Assembly: GCA_002733415.1 (NCBI GenBank)
Contig: NVVR01000011.1
Span: 16,356-80,355 of the forward strand
Reading direction: 5' to 3'
Length of the DNA: 64,000 nucleotides
Source: Kordia sp.
GTDB taxonomy: Bacteria > Bacteroidota > Bacteroidia > Flavobacteriales > Flavobacteriaceae
The number at the start of each line of letters is the position of its first letter. Positions within the stretch are counted from its first letter, which is position 1. Both the position numbers and the translations under genes were made by a program. Positions 37,300 to 46,726 of this stretch are shown here, piece after piece. The notes under the pieces were generated by a model. The model was given only the letters and a program-made list of their open reading frames with translations, was not told where the DNA came from and searched no databases.

Positions 37300-40200
37300 A
37301 TGAAAACAAAGTTTAATGGAATTTTAACGCTTTTACTAGCGTTTGTTGTGCAACTTACGTTCGCACAGGAGAAGACAATTTCAGGTACGGTGGTCGATGA
37401 AACCAATATGCCGTTACCCGGAGCAACTGTCGTAATTAAAGGTACTACAACTGGTGCCTCAACAGATTTTGATGGAAAATACTCTATCAGCGCAAATACA
37501 GGAGATGTGCTAGTGTTCTCTTATGTAGGTTATGCAGAGAAAAATGCAACTGTTGCCGCTTCAAACACAATCAACATCTCATTAGTTTTAGACGAGAGTT
37601 TAGATGTGGTAGTAGTAACAGCTTTTGGAATTAAGAAATCTGAAAAAGCAATTGGTTACGCAGTAACAAATGTAAAAGGTGAAGACTTATCGCAAGCTAA
37701 GGAAGCTAACCTTGTAAATGCCTTAGCTGGTAAAGCAGCAGGTGTACAAGTAACTAGTAGTTCTGGTGTAGCTGGAGCTTCATCTAGGATTATTTTACGT
37801 GGTGCTACTAGTATAACTGGTAACAATCAACCATTGTTTGTAATTGATGGTATCCCTTTAGATAATAGTAGTTCTGGAACGTCTGGTTCTGGTGGTGGTT
37901 TTGATTTACCAAACGGTGCTGCTGACATTAACCCTGATGATATTGAATCTATGACAATATTAAAAGGACCTAATGCTGCTGCTTTATACGGATTACGTGC
38001 ATCTAATGGTGTTATCGTAATTACAACTAAAAAAGGACGTAGTACTGATAAATTAGGAGTATCTATTACTTCTTCTGTTTCATTTCAAAATCCTTTAACG
38101 TTACCTAGTTTTCAAAATTCTTACGGACAAGGAGTTACTCCATACGGTTTTAATTTTATCGATGGTGCAACCGGAGACGGTGGTGTTGATGAAAGTTGGG
38201 GTCCAGCTTTAGATACAGGATTAGAATTTGTACAATGGGATTCGTATACTGTTGATGGAGCACCTAGACCTTGGGTATCTCATCCTGACAATGTAAAAGA
38301 TTTTTACAGAACTGGTGTTACATTAAACAATAATGTATCTTTTACAGGTGGTGGTGAAAAAGCTACATTCAGAATGTCTCTTGGACATATGAAACAAGAA
38401 GGAATGGTGCCAAACACTGATTTTGAAAGATACAATGTTGGAGGTAATTTCGGATTAAACTTATCTGATAAAGCACGTGTTGGAATTAATGTAAAATACA
38501 TTAATAGTTCATCTGACAACTTAGTAACTCAAGGGTACAATGGTGAAAACCCAGTACAGCAAATGATTTGGGGTGGTAGAAACGTTGATTGGAGTGCTTT
38601 AGAAGACTATAACAATCTTCCTTTAGCTGATCCAAGCACACCTGCTGCTGGAACACCTGCAAACTGGAACACACAATATCAAAACAACCCTTACTGGGTA
38701 TTAGACAATAACCTAAATGGATATGATAAAGATCGTATTATTGGAGGTGTTAACTTAGGTCTAGATTTATATAGTTGGTTAACTTTCAATGTTAAAACAG
38801 GTATTGATTCATGGGATTCAAAGTCAACTGAACGAAAAGCTCATGGTTCTAATCAAGATCCAAATGGTTACTACAGAGAGATTTTAAGAAGTCGTTTTGA
38901 AATTAACACTGAGGCATTATTATCTAGTAATCACAAACTTACTGAAAAACTTGGGTTAACACTTAATGTTGGTGCAAACCAAATGAAAAGAAAAAGTTCT
39001 TTAACTTATATTACAGCAGGTCAATTAGAACTTCCAGGAGTTTATAATGTAACAAATATTAAGGCTGGTGTTGATCCGATAAATTATTCAAAAAGTTTTG
39101 AGTCACGTATCAATAGTGTATTAGGTTTTGGACAATTATCTTATGATAATTTCGCATTCTTAGACTTTACAGCTAGAAATGACTGGGCTTCTATTTTACC
39201 TACAGATAACAATTCATTCTTTTACCCTTCTGTTACAGGTAGTTTAGTTGTAAGTGATGCTTTTAACTTAGACAAAAATATCTTTTCTTTATTAAAAGTA
39301 AGAGGAGGATGGTCTAAAGTTGGTAGTACAGGTGCATTAGGAACATACCAATTAGAAAGTGTTTATGCATATACATCTCCATGGGCAGGGACTAACTTCA
39401 TTGCGTCTCCAAGTGGACTGAATAACCCTGAAATCAAACCAGAAAGTACAACTGGTATTGAATACGGATTAGATGCTAGATTATTTAAGAACAGATTACG
39501 TCTTGATGTTACATATTACGATATGATATCTGAAGATTTAATTGTTAATGTTCAATTATCTTCAACATCTGGTAATGGATCATCTATCCAAAATATTGGT
39601 GAGATGTCTAACAAAGGTTTTGAAATTGCTTTAGGTGCAACTGTATACAAAACAGAAAACTGGAAAGTTGATTTAGACTTAAATTTTGCTAAAAACGAAA
39701 ACGAAGTAGTTTCGTTAGGTGGAGATTTAGAAACACTAGTACTAGGTGGCCAATGGGGTGTTAACACTGAAGCTAGAGTTGGAGAAGCATACGGAGTTAT
39801 TTACGGACCTGGATACTTACGTAATGATGCAGGAAGTATTGTATATGAAGACGGACTTCCACAAATTGGTGAGCGTAAAATTTTAGGAAATGTAACTCCA
39901 GACTGGTCTGGTGGAGCTAACTTAAACGTTTCATACAAAAACTTTTCTTTTGGAGCATTAGTTGATGCTAAAATTGGTGGAGAGATCTTTTCTATGACGA
40001 ATACTTGGGGTAGATTTGCTGGAGTATTAGAAGAGACTACTGAAGGACGTGAAACTGGTCTTGTAGGTGAAGGTGTAATGAACACTGGAACTGAAGAGAG
40101 CCCAGTTTGGGAACAAAACAATGTAGTTGTAACTGCAAAGGCGTTTAACAGAGCTGCTTACAATAACAATGTAGCTGAAGGTTCTGTATTTGACGCTTCA

Positions 40201-40440
40201 TATGTTAAATTAAGACAATTAAGTTTAGGTTATAAATTACCAAATAAGATTCTTAAAAACACTGGACTTGATGAAATAAACTTATCAATAGTAGGTAGAA
40301 ACTTAGCTTTTATACATAAAAAAGCTCCACATATTGATCCTGAAAGTGCTTTTAGTAGCGGAAATGGTGATCAAGGTCTTGAATTTGGACAATTACCATC
40401 AGCAAGAAGTATTGGATTTAATGTTGGTATTAAATTTTAA
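37300..40440 (+). CDS. SusC/RagA-family TonB-linked outer-membrane protein
   Basis: This is an outer-membrane barrel that takes up large nutrients with its SusD-type lid, driven by TonB. I choose ATG 37300 (MKTKFNGILTLLLAFVVQLT..., 1046 residues), which gives a proper signal peptide. The open frame before it starts only at a TTG and would bury the signal. Order: signal (1-23), carboxypeptidase-D-like regulatory domain (about 25-105: ISGTVVDETNMPLPGATVVI), the plug with VVTAFGIKKSEKAIGYAV and IRG-type LRGATSITGNNQPLFVIDG, then a barrel ending in Phe (FNVGIKF). It is the first gene of a four-gene unit. A near-consensus promoter lies upstream at about 37240-37272. Confidence 0.93.
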   Translation: MKTKFNGILTLLLAFVVQLTFAQEKTISGTVVDETNMPLPGATVVIKGTTTGASTDFDGKYSISANTGDVLVFSYVGYAEKNATVAASNTINISLVLDESLDVVVVTAFGIKKSEKAIGYAVTNVKGEDLSQAKEANLVNALAGKAAGVQVTSSSGVAGASSRIILRGATSITGNNQPLFVIDGIPLDNSSSGTSGSGGGFDLPNGAADINPDDIESMTILKGPNAAALYGLRASNGVIVITTKKGRSTDKLGVSITSSVSFQNPLTLPSFQNSYGQGVTPYGFNFIDGATGDGGVDESWGPALDTGLEFVQWDSYTVDGAPRPWVSHPDNVKDFYRTGVTLNNNVSFTGGGEKATFRMSLGHMKQEGMVPNTDFERYNVGGNFGLNLSDKARVGINVKYINSSSDNLVTQGYNGENPVQQMIWGGRNVDWSALEDYNNLPLADPSTPAAGTPANWNTQYQNNPYWVLDNNLNGYDKDRIIGGVNLGLDLYSWLTFNVKTGIDSWDSKSTERKAHGSNQDPNGYYREILRSRFEINTEALLSSNHKLTEKLGLTLNVGANQMKRKSSLTYITAGQLELPGVYNVTNIKAGVDPINYSKSFESRINSVLGFGQLSYDNFAFLDFTARNDWASILPTDNNSFFYPSVTGSLVVSDAFNLDKNIFSLLKVRGGWSKVGSTGALGTYQLESVYAYTSPWAGTNFIASPSGLNNPEIKPESTTGIEYGLDARLFKNRLRLDVTYYDMISEDLIVNVQLSSTSGNGSSIQNIGEMSNKGFEIALGATVYKTENWKVDLDLNFAKNENEVVSLGGDLETLVLGGQWGVNTEARVGEAYGVIYGPGYLRNDAGSIVYEDGLPQIGERKILGNVTPDWSGGANLNVSYKNFSFGALVDAKIGGEIFSMTNTWGRFAGVLEETTEGRETGLVGEGVMNTGTEESPVWEQNNVVVTAKAFNRAAYNNNVAEGSVFDASYVKLRQLSLGYKLPNKILKNTGLDEINLSIVGRNLAFIHKKAPHIDPESAFSSGNGDQGLEFGQLPSARSIGFNVGIKF

Positions 40441-40470
40441 GGTTATAAATTAATTGTAAAATATTAAAAG

Positions 40471-41910
40471 ATGAAAAAAATAAAAATAATTCTTTTGTTA
40501 ATAACTACGGCTTTTTTCGCTAGTTGTGACAAAGATTTCGAAGAGGTTAACAAAAACCCTAACGATCCTACAGCTGTCCCATCTGAACTATTATTAGGAC
40601 AAATAGCAAGAAACACTGCAAACACACTTTATTCTGCTCAATTAGGAGGTGATATGGGTTCATGCTGGTCTCAACAATGGGGAAAAGTTCAGTACAATGA
40701 TGAAGCTAGATACTTCCCAAGAGATGGTAACATTGATGGTTTATGGAGTAACTTTTATATCGGTATAGCTGAGGATGCAGACAAAATGTATCAATTAGCT
40801 ATAGAAGAAGGAAACGATGCCAGTGCAGGAGTTGCATTAGTAATGAAAGCAAATGCATTTTTATGGTTGACTGATCTTTATGGTGCAGTTCCTTTTACAG
40901 ATGCTTTAAAAGGTTCAGAAGGAATTTTCACTCCTGCTTACGACTCACAAGCAACAGTTTATGCTGGTTGTTATGCTTTTTTAGATGAAGCTATGGCAAA
41001 ATTAGCAACTGGTAATGGTGAATTAAGTAGTGTTCATGACATCATTTATGGAGGTAATACTGCATTGTGGGCTAAATTTGCCGCTTCTTTAAAATTTCGT
41101 GCAATGATGAGAAACTCAAAGAATGGTGTTGACTCTGTTGTAATGCAAGGTTTGGTTGATGGTGGTTTACTTTTTTCAAGTACAAACGATGAAGCTAAAG
41201 TGATTTACGAAGCAGCTGCACCAAATGCAAATCCAACATATGAAACTATTGATTTAGGATCTAGAACAGAATATAGAATTGGAGAAGTAATGGTTCAACA
41301 TTTAGATGGAACAACTGGCTTAGCAGCAGACGCAAGATTAGAAGTGTATGCTGAACCTAATCAGGATGGTAATTATGTTGGAAAACCTGCAGGTTATACT
41401 AACTTACCAAATGCTACATACAATGTAAATACTATTTCTGGAATAGGCGCTAAGTATTTAGCTGCAACTGCTCCTGGGTATTTATTAGGATACACTGAAT
41501 TACAATTTTTATTAGCTGAGGCTGCTAAAAAAGGTTATATTGGTGGTTCAGATGGAGATGCTGAAACATTTTACTTAGCTGGGATTATGTCTAGTTTTGC
41601 AGAAAATGGAGTAGCTACAGGAGGGTATGAAACCGATGCTAGCGTTGCTTATAACTCTTCAACTGCATTAGAACAAATCGCTACTCAAAAATGGATAGCT
41701 ACTTACGGACAAGGATTTGAATCATGGACAGAATGGAGAAGAACAGGATATCCTAACTTAATGCCTGCTGTTGAAGGTAACGTATCTGAAGTGCCAAGTA
41801 GAATAACTTACCCATCTTTAGAGCAATCTTTAAACGGAACTAACTATTCTGCACAAAGTGCACTTATGAGTGGTGGAGACGCATTGACTACGGCTGTAGA
41901 TTGGATGTAA
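40471..41910 (+). CDS. SusD/RagB-family lipoprotein
   Basis: This surface lipoprotein is expected to cap the SusC barrel encoded 30 bases upstream and bind the substrate. It has 479 residues, with lipobox FFASC (Cys19) and then DKDFEEVNKNPNDPT, typical of the SusD-like family. Helical TPR-like segments include ALVMKANAFLWLTDLYGAVP and ALWAKFAASLKFRAMM. Near the C-terminus, IATQKWIATYGQGFESWTEW is a common SusD ending. It resembles the SusD-like group 2 (SusD superfamily), for which substrates are often not known to be glycans; this subgroup call is from memory of the family. Confidence 0.92.
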   Translation: MKKIKIILLLITTAFFASCDKDFEEVNKNPNDPTAVPSELLLGQIARNTANTLYSAQLGGDMGSCWSQQWGKVQYNDEARYFPRDGNIDGLWSNFYIGIAEDADKMYQLAIEEGNDASAGVALVMKANAFLWLTDLYGAVPFTDALKGSEGIFTPAYDSQATVYAGCYAFLDEAMAKLATGNGELSSVHDIIYGGNTALWAKFAASLKFRAMMRNSKNGVDSVVMQGLVDGGLLFSSTNDEAKVIYEAAAPNANPTYETIDLGSRTEYRIGEVMVQHLDGTTGLAADARLEVYAEPNQDGNYVGKPAGYTNLPNATYNVNTISGIGAKYLAATAPGYLLGYTELQFLLAEAAKKGYIGGSDGDAETFYLAGIMSSFAENGVATGGYETDASVAYNSSTALEQIATQKWIATYGQGFESWTEWRRTGYPNLMPAVEGNVSEVPSRITYPSLEQSLNGTNYSAQSALMSGGDALTTAVDWM

Positions 41911-41929
41911 AAAATTAAAAAAAAATATT

Positions 41930-42766
41930 ATGAAAAAAATAAATTATATATTAGGCTTATTAGTAATTGCTTTTACTATTAGCTGTGAGTCAGATCCAGA
42001 CAACTTAGTTGCTACTGCTGATCAAGGAGGAGTTATTATCAATGTAGACCAGTCTTCTGGGAGTATCTTAGGATCTCCTGCTGGTGGTGTCGATCTTAGT
42101 GACGCTGAAGTAACATTTGCAACAGTAGATTTAGATTTTGATGCTAGAATCAATTTAGGTACTGAAGCAGGGATTTCTAAGTATGAAATAGTAAAAACCT
42201 TTAATGGTGGTACTGAAGTTTCAATTACAGAAACTCCTACTTTACCTTTTAACTTAATTTATTCTGACATTTCTGAATACGTAGCTGGATTTGGTATGGC
42301 TGCAACTGATTTAAGAATTGGAGATGTGTTTACTTTTAAAGTTAAAATACACCAAACAGATGGAGATGTATATTATTACGCTCCTTCAATGGGACAATTT
42401 TCTGTAGTAGTTAACTGCTCATCTTCACTTGCTGGGATGTACCAAGTTACCGCTACTAGAGATGATGGTTCTTCTTGGGATCAAGGAATTGAAGAAATAA
42501 TTGAAATATCTCCTGGATATTACAAAACTATCACAACTGGTGGTTGGGGTGCAGGTACTATTGCTCCTGATCAGGGGTTTAATTTTAATGATATATGTAA
42601 CACTTTAACTGTTCCTGCTCAAGGTTTGGCTCAAGGGTACTACAGTAACGCAGTTGTTGGTACTGACGATGGTGAAGTATTAGGAAATGGAGATTTAGTA
42701 ATAAACTATTCAATCGAGTTTAGTGGTTCTCCTACAGGGTATACTAACACATATGTTAAACAATAA
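41930..42766 (+). CDS. SusCD-associated lipoprotein of unknown function
   Basis: The protein has 278 residues. The signal ends in lipobox TISC (Cys19), followed by ESDPDN. The N-terminal half looks like an Ig-type beta domain (VTFATVDLDFDARINLG). The C-terminal half begins after VVNCSSSLAGMYQVTATRDD and has Gly/Trp-rich strands (TTGGWGAGTIAPDQGFNF), a layout seen in SusE/SusF-like or other accessory surface lipoproteins. No enzyme motif is seen. It lies 20 bases after the SusD gene, so it is in the same transcript and probably binds the same substrate. Confidence 0.78.
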   Translation: MKKINYILGLLVIAFTISCESDPDNLVATADQGGVIINVDQSSGSILGSPAGGVDLSDAEVTFATVDLDFDARINLGTEAGISKYEIVKTFNGGTEVSITETPTLPFNLIYSDISEYVAGFGMAATDLRIGDVFTFKVKIHQTDGDVYYYAPSMGQFSVVVNCSSSLAGMYQVTATRDDGSSWDQGIEEIIEISPGYYKTITTGGWGAGTIAPDQGFNFNDICNTLTVPAQGLAQGYYSNAVVGTDDGEVLGNGDLVINYSIEFSGSPTGYTNTYVKQ

Positions 42767-42791
42767 AGGTATAACATTTAAAAATATATAT

Positions 42792-43691
42792 ATGAAACAA
42801 ATATTTAAATATATCGCGATAGCAGCTATTAGTTGCAGCGTGTTCACTTCATGTAATGAAGATGACAATACAGGAGATAGTTTAATTAACTATTCACCAG
42901 TAACAGTAACATTAACGAGTTCAGAAAATGATGTAGTTTTAAATGAAACTGCAATTGATGCTGACAATGGATATGCTATTACTGTAACTGCTACAATAGA
43001 CAGTCCATTGCCAATTGATATTATTATTCCATTAACTAAGATTTCTGGAACTGCAACTGGTGAAGATTTTACAGCAGGAAGTATTACAATTCCTTCTTCT
43101 TTAACATCTGCTAGCGTTACAGTAATTATCCACCAAACTGGTAATGCAGAAGGTGATGAAACATTAACTATAGGAGCTATTGATTCTTCTATGATCCCAA
43201 ATGTTTCATCTGTTAATGCTTTTGCTTTAAACGTAGAAATAAACGATGACTACATCGATTATTCATTTTCTATGAACTTTGCTTGGGATGGATACGTTCA
43301 TGAGGCAGATGAAGATGGTGATCACGGATTTTTACCATTCTGTGATATGGACATTGATTTTTATTTTATAGTAGGTGGAGCTGACTCAGGTATTTATGAC
43401 GCAGCAACAGGATCATGTCCTGAAGAATTAGTAATTGATTCAAGTATTTATGCTGATGGAACATACATGATATATGCTGATTTATGGGCTAATCCTTATT
43501 CAGCTGCTGGATACGATGTAAGTGTGCCACTAACAATTACATATTCTCATGGATATGAAGGTTCATTTATACCTGAAACTATTGCAAGTCCTATATTTGA
43601 ATACAACACTAATGATGGAACTGGTGCTGGAGCAATGGTAATGGAATTTGAAATTCTTTCTGGAGTAGTTACATCTGTAACTTTACTCTAA
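42792..43691 (+). CDS. Calx-beta-like lipoprotein, last gene of the SusCD locus
   Basis: I choose ATG 42792 (299 residues) because it opens a lipoprotein signal with lipobox VFTSC (Cys20). The longer open frame overlaps the upstream gene and has no signal. Residues about 30-130 resemble a Calx-beta domain, a calcium-binding beta-sandwich in surface proteins: PLTKISGTATGEDFTAGSIT and GNAEGDETLTIGAI are typical. The C-terminal part (about 140-299) is rich in Asp, Tyr and Gly (DEDGDHGFLPFCDMDIDFYF) and is not recognised. It is followed by a strong terminator. A role in calcium-stabilised binding at the cell surface is inference. Confidence 0.78.
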   Translation: MKQIFKYIAIAAISCSVFTSCNEDDNTGDSLINYSPVTVTLTSSENDVVLNETAIDADNGYAITVTATIDSPLPIDIIIPLTKISGTATGEDFTAGSITIPSSLTSASVTVIIHQTGNAEGDETLTIGAIDSSMIPNVSSVNAFALNVEINDDYIDYSFSMNFAWDGYVHEADEDGDHGFLPFCDMDIDFYFIVGGADSGIYDAATGSCPEELVIDSSIYADGTYMIYADLWANPYSAAGYDVSVPLTITYSHGYEGSFIPETIASPIFEYNTNDGTGAGAMVMEFEILSGVVTSVTLL

Positions 43692-43714
43692 AAGAAACGT
43701 TAAACATAATATCT

Positions 43715-43744
43715 AAAAACCACCTCTAACGAGGTGGTTTTTTT
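43715..43744 (+). terminator. Terminator of the SusCD locus
   Basis: The 12-bp stem AAAAACCACCTC / GAGGTGGTTTTT (43715-43726 with 43731-43742) closes a 4-base loop and runs into a T7 tract. Confidence 0.92.
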
Positions 43745-43759
43745 ATGGGTATAAATCAC

Positions 43760-43767
43760 TACATTTG
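43760..43767 (+). promoter_or_regulatory. TAnnTTTG -7 element for rlmB
   Basis: TACATTTG lies 20 bases before the chosen rlmB ATG. It is only 15 bases after the preceding terminator, so its -33 region overlaps that terminator and has no TTG. Confidence 0.5.
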
Positions 43768-43786
43768 CAGTCATAATTTTTATCAC

Positions 43787-44518
43787 ATGAAAACAAACGA
43801 AATTTTTGGATCAAGGGCTATTATTGAAGCAATCAATTCCGATACTCAAATAGAGAAAGTATATATACTTAAAGAAGCAGAAAATGATTTATCTAAAGAA
43901 CTTTTTTCTTTAATTAAGTCTAACAGGATAGCACACCAGTATGTACCTATTCAGAAATTCAGAAAGTTTGAAGAAAAAAATCATCAAGGTGTATTTGCTA
44001 AAATTGCATTGGTAAGAACAATAACTATTGAAGAACTTACTGAACAATTAAATTTAGAAGAAAACCCTACTGTACTTTTGCTTGACCAAGTAACCGATGT
44101 CCGTAATTTTGGAGCTATTGCTCGTACCGCATCCTGTACTGGAGTTAAAGGAATTGTAATTTTAGATAAAGGTAGCGCACCTATAAGTGCCGATGCTATA
44201 AAAACATCTGCAGGAGCGTTATTCCAAATACCTATTTGTAGAGTAAACCATTTAAAAGATGCTATTTACTATTTACAAGGATCAGGATTTCAAATTGTAG
44301 CAGCTACTGAAAAAACAGATGATTTAATTTATGATGTAGATTTGAAAAAACCTACTGCAATAATTATGGGTTCAGAAGATAGAGGAATTAACCCCTCAAC
44401 CTTAAAAATATGCGATCACAAAGCAAAACTACCTATGGTAGGTGAAATAGCCTCTTTAAATGTTTCCGTAGCTTGTGGTGCCTTTTTATACGAATCAATG
44501 AGACAGAAATTACAGTAG
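43787..44518 (+). CDS. rlmB: 23S rRNA (guanosine-2'-O)-methyltransferase RlmB (SPOUT family)
   Basis: The protein has 243 residues from ATG 43787 (MKTNEIFGSRAIIEAINSDT). The open frame extends to 43745, but a -7 promoter element lies in that stretch. The N-terminal L30e-like substrate-binding domain covers about 1-80. The SpoU knotted methyltransferase domain shows motif 1 DQVTDVRNFGAIARTA, motif 2 IIMGSEDRGI and motif 3 ASLNVSVACG. The family methylates the ribose of G2251 in 23S rRNA (RlmB) or of tRNA (TrmH). The N-terminal domain favours RlmB. It is convergent with the rhomboid gene across a strong terminator. Confidence 0.87.
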   Translation: MKTNEIFGSRAIIEAINSDTQIEKVYILKEAENDLSKELFSLIKSNRIAHQYVPIQKFRKFEEKNHQGVFAKIALVRTITIEELTEQLNLEENPTVLLLDQVTDVRNFGAIARTASCTGVKGIVILDKGSAPISADAIKTSAGALFQIPICRVNHLKDAIYYLQGSGFQIVAATEKTDDLIYDVDLKKPTAIIMGSEDRGINPSTLKICDHKAKLPMVGEIASLNVSVACGAFLYESMRQKLQ

Positions 44519-44520
44519 TC

Positions 44521-44568
44521 AATAGTCAAAAATAATTTTTATAAAATTATTTTTGACTATTTTTTTTC
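44521..44568. terminator. Terminator between rlmB and the rhomboid gene
   Basis: The 18-bp perfect stem (44521-44538 with 44544-44561) is followed by T7 on the plus strand. AATAGTC / GACTATT at the base makes it partly symmetrical. Confidence 0.85.
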
Positions 44569-44576
44569 AAATTTCT

Positions 44577-45233
44577 TCATTCTTCTTCATCTTGAATAAT
44601 TAAATTTCCATTTTCATCCAAGAAAGGCAAGTTAGCCACAAACTTACCTTTATCATCAAAGTGTTCTAAAAATAAACTCTGTTGTATTGTTAATGGCAAA
44701 AGTTCTTCTTTTACTAATTCATTTTTAAAGAAAAAACTTAATATAACTCCTGTAATTAAACCAGATAAATGACCTTCCCAAGATATAGTACTATCTATTG
44801 GGAACACGTACCAAATCATACTTCCGTATAGAAAAATCACTGCAAATGAAATAGCAATGAGATTGTATTGTTTGGAAAAAAAACTTTTAGAAATAATAAA
44901 GCTAGCCAAAACATATATTACTCCACTCATACCTAAATGATATGCTGGACGTGCAATTAACCAGGTAAACAATCCTGAAATTAACACGCCAAAAATAAAC
45001 ACTCTTAAATAGCTTTTTGAATAAAAATACCTGACCATTAACATTAACACAAAAAATGATAGGGTGTTATTAGTAATATGTGAAAGATCCGAATGCAAAA
45101 AAGGAGATGCTAATATTCCTAAAAGTGAATTTAACTTTCTTGGATAAATACTAAAGTGGTTAAAATTAAATCCGTATTTAATTTCATATAAAAAAACAAT
45201 CCACATTATTAATATAATTAACAATGGGAACAC
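44577..45233 (-). CDS. Rhomboid-family intramembrane serine protease
   Basis: The protein has 218 residues and about six hydrophobic segments. The catalytic dyad is visible: Ser103 in GMSGVIY and His155 in WEGHLSGLITG. The conserved HSDLSHITNN (47-56) precedes TM2. It is predicted to cut substrates within the inner membrane. The start is a GTG at 45233. No ATG occurs in frame between the upstream stop and this point, so GTG is the best choice. After the last TM the tail (about 175-218) is acidic and cytoplasmic (DENGNLIIQDEEE). It is a single gene, divergent from rarA. The substrate is unknown. Confidence 0.87.
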   Translation of the reverse strand: MFPLLIILIMWIVFLYEIKYGFNFNHFSIYPRKLNSLLGILASPFLHSDLSHITNNTLSFFVLMLMVRYFYSKSYLRVFIFGVLISGLFTWLIARPAYHLGMSGVIYVLASFIISKSFFSKQYNLIAISFAVIFLYGSMIWYVFPIDSTISWEGHLSGLITGVILSFFFKNELVKEELLPLTIQQSLFLEHFDDKGKFVANLPFLDENGNLIIQDEEE

Positions 45234-45403
45234 TAAAACGTCTAATATTTGTTTTGCTATTTTGATAACTCTAAAAATACAATAAGTTTACCAAATTTGA
45301 TAATCGGTAAAATTGTCAATAGAATAGAAGTCAGGAGTTAAAAAACGAAAAAACAAGACCCAAACAATTCAATCATAAAGTACAATTGTACGTTAATAAT
45401 TAT

Positions 45404-45411
45404 TAATTTTG
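45404..45411 (+). promoter_or_regulatory. TAnnTTTG -7 element directly before rarA
   Basis: TAATTTTG ends only 4 bases before the rarA ATG. A TTG lies 15 bases upstream, shorter than the usual 17-23. If used, transcription would start at or next to the A of the start codon. Confidence 0.45.
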
Positions 45412-45415
45412 AAGA

Positions 45416-46693
45416 ATGAATGAACCATTAGCGGAACGATTAAGACCCAAAACTCTAAAAGACTATATCAGTCAAGAACATTTAGTTGGGGAAAACGGAT
45501 CATTAACACACCAGATAAACCAAGGTATTATCCCATCATTAATTCTCTGGGGACCTCCAGGAACGGGGAAAACTACGTTGGCAAATATTATTGCAACAGA
45601 ATCTAAAAGGCCATTTTATAGCCTTAGCGCTATTAATTCTGGAGTGAAGGATATTAGAGAAGTTATTGAATCTGCTAAAAAAAACAGTGGTTTATTCACT
45701 ACTAAAAACCCTATTTTATTCATTGATGAGATACATCGGTTTAGCAAATCACAACAAGATTCTCTATTAGGCGCTGTAGAGAAAGGAATCATCACTTTGA
45801 TTGGCGCTACAACTGAAAACCCAAGCTTTGAAGTAATCCCTGCATTATTGTCAAGGTGTCAGGTGTATATTTTAAATCATTTTTCAAAAGACGACCTACT
45901 TGCCTTATTAAATAAAGCAATTTCAGAAGATAAAATATTAGCCAGCAAAAACATCAAAATAAAAGAATCAGAGGCTCTTTTACGTATTTCTGGAGGTGAT
46001 GGAAGGAAACTATTAAATACCTTTGAATTAATCATTAACAATACTGATAGTGACACGATAGAAATAACAAATGAATTAGTGTTAAAATCTGTTCAGAAAA
46101 ACACCATTCAATACGATAAAACTGGGGAACAACATTATGATATTGTTTCTGCTTTTATCAAATCTATACGTGGTAGTGACCCTAACGCGGCAGTATATTG
46201 GTTAGCAAGAATGATTGAAGGTGGTGAAGATGTAAAATTCATTGCCAGACGCTTACTAATTTTAGCAAGCGAAGATATTGGTAACGCTAACCCTACTGCT
46301 TTAATAATGGCTAACAATACTTTTCAAGCAGTGACCATAATAGGTTTTCCTGAATCAAGATTAATTCTAAGCCAATGTGTTATTTATCTGGCTACATCGG
46401 CTAAGAGTAATGCATCATATATGGCTATTAACGCTGCACAACAAGCTGTTAAGCAGTCAGGTAATTTAAGTATTCCGCTAGCTTTACGTAATGCACCAAC
46501 AAAGCTAATGAAAGAACTAGGCTATGGGGATGAATACAAATATTCACACAGCTATGCAAACAATTTCGCTCCTCAAGAATTTATGCCGGAAGAAATGAGT
46601 GGTACAAAATTTTATGACCCAGGGAATAACTCCAGAGAAAATTCACAACGAGACTTTTTAAAAAACAGATGGAAAGATAAATACGGGTATTAG
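45416..46693 (+). CDS. rarA: Replication-associated recombination protein RarA (MgsA)
   Basis: RarA is an AAA+ ATPase of the clamp-loader group that acts at stalled replication forks. It has 425 residues. The start MNEPLAERLRPKTLKDYISQ is typical. Walker A is GPPGTGKTT (46-54), Walker B LFIDEIHRF (101-109) and sensor 1 ATTENPSFEV. LLSRCQVY, with the Arg finger region, follows. The C-terminal MgsA tetramerisation domain has DPNAAVYWLARMIEGGEDVK and ASEDIGNANP. It may be expressed from a leaderless message. Confidence 0.96.
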   Translation: MNEPLAERLRPKTLKDYISQEHLVGENGSLTHQINQGIIPSLILWGPPGTGKTTLANIIATESKRPFYSLSAINSGVKDIREVIESAKKNSGLFTTKNPILFIDEIHRFSKSQQDSLLGAVEKGIITLIGATTENPSFEVIPALLSRCQVYILNHFSKDDLLALLNKAISEDKILASKNIKIKESEALLRISGGDGRKLLNTFELIINNTDSDTIEITNELVLKSVQKNTIQYDKTGEQHYDIVSAFIKSIRGSDPNAAVYWLARMIEGGEDVKFIARRLLILASEDIGNANPTALIMANNTFQAVTIIGFPESRLILSQCVIYLATSAKSNASYMAINAAQQAVKQSGNLSIPLALRNAPTKLMKELGYGDEYKYSHSYANNFAPQEFMPEEMSGTKFYDPGNNSRENSQRDFLKNRWKDKYGY

Positions 46694-46726
46694 GTAAAAA
46701 GGAATAAAATTTAAAACCCTGAATAC

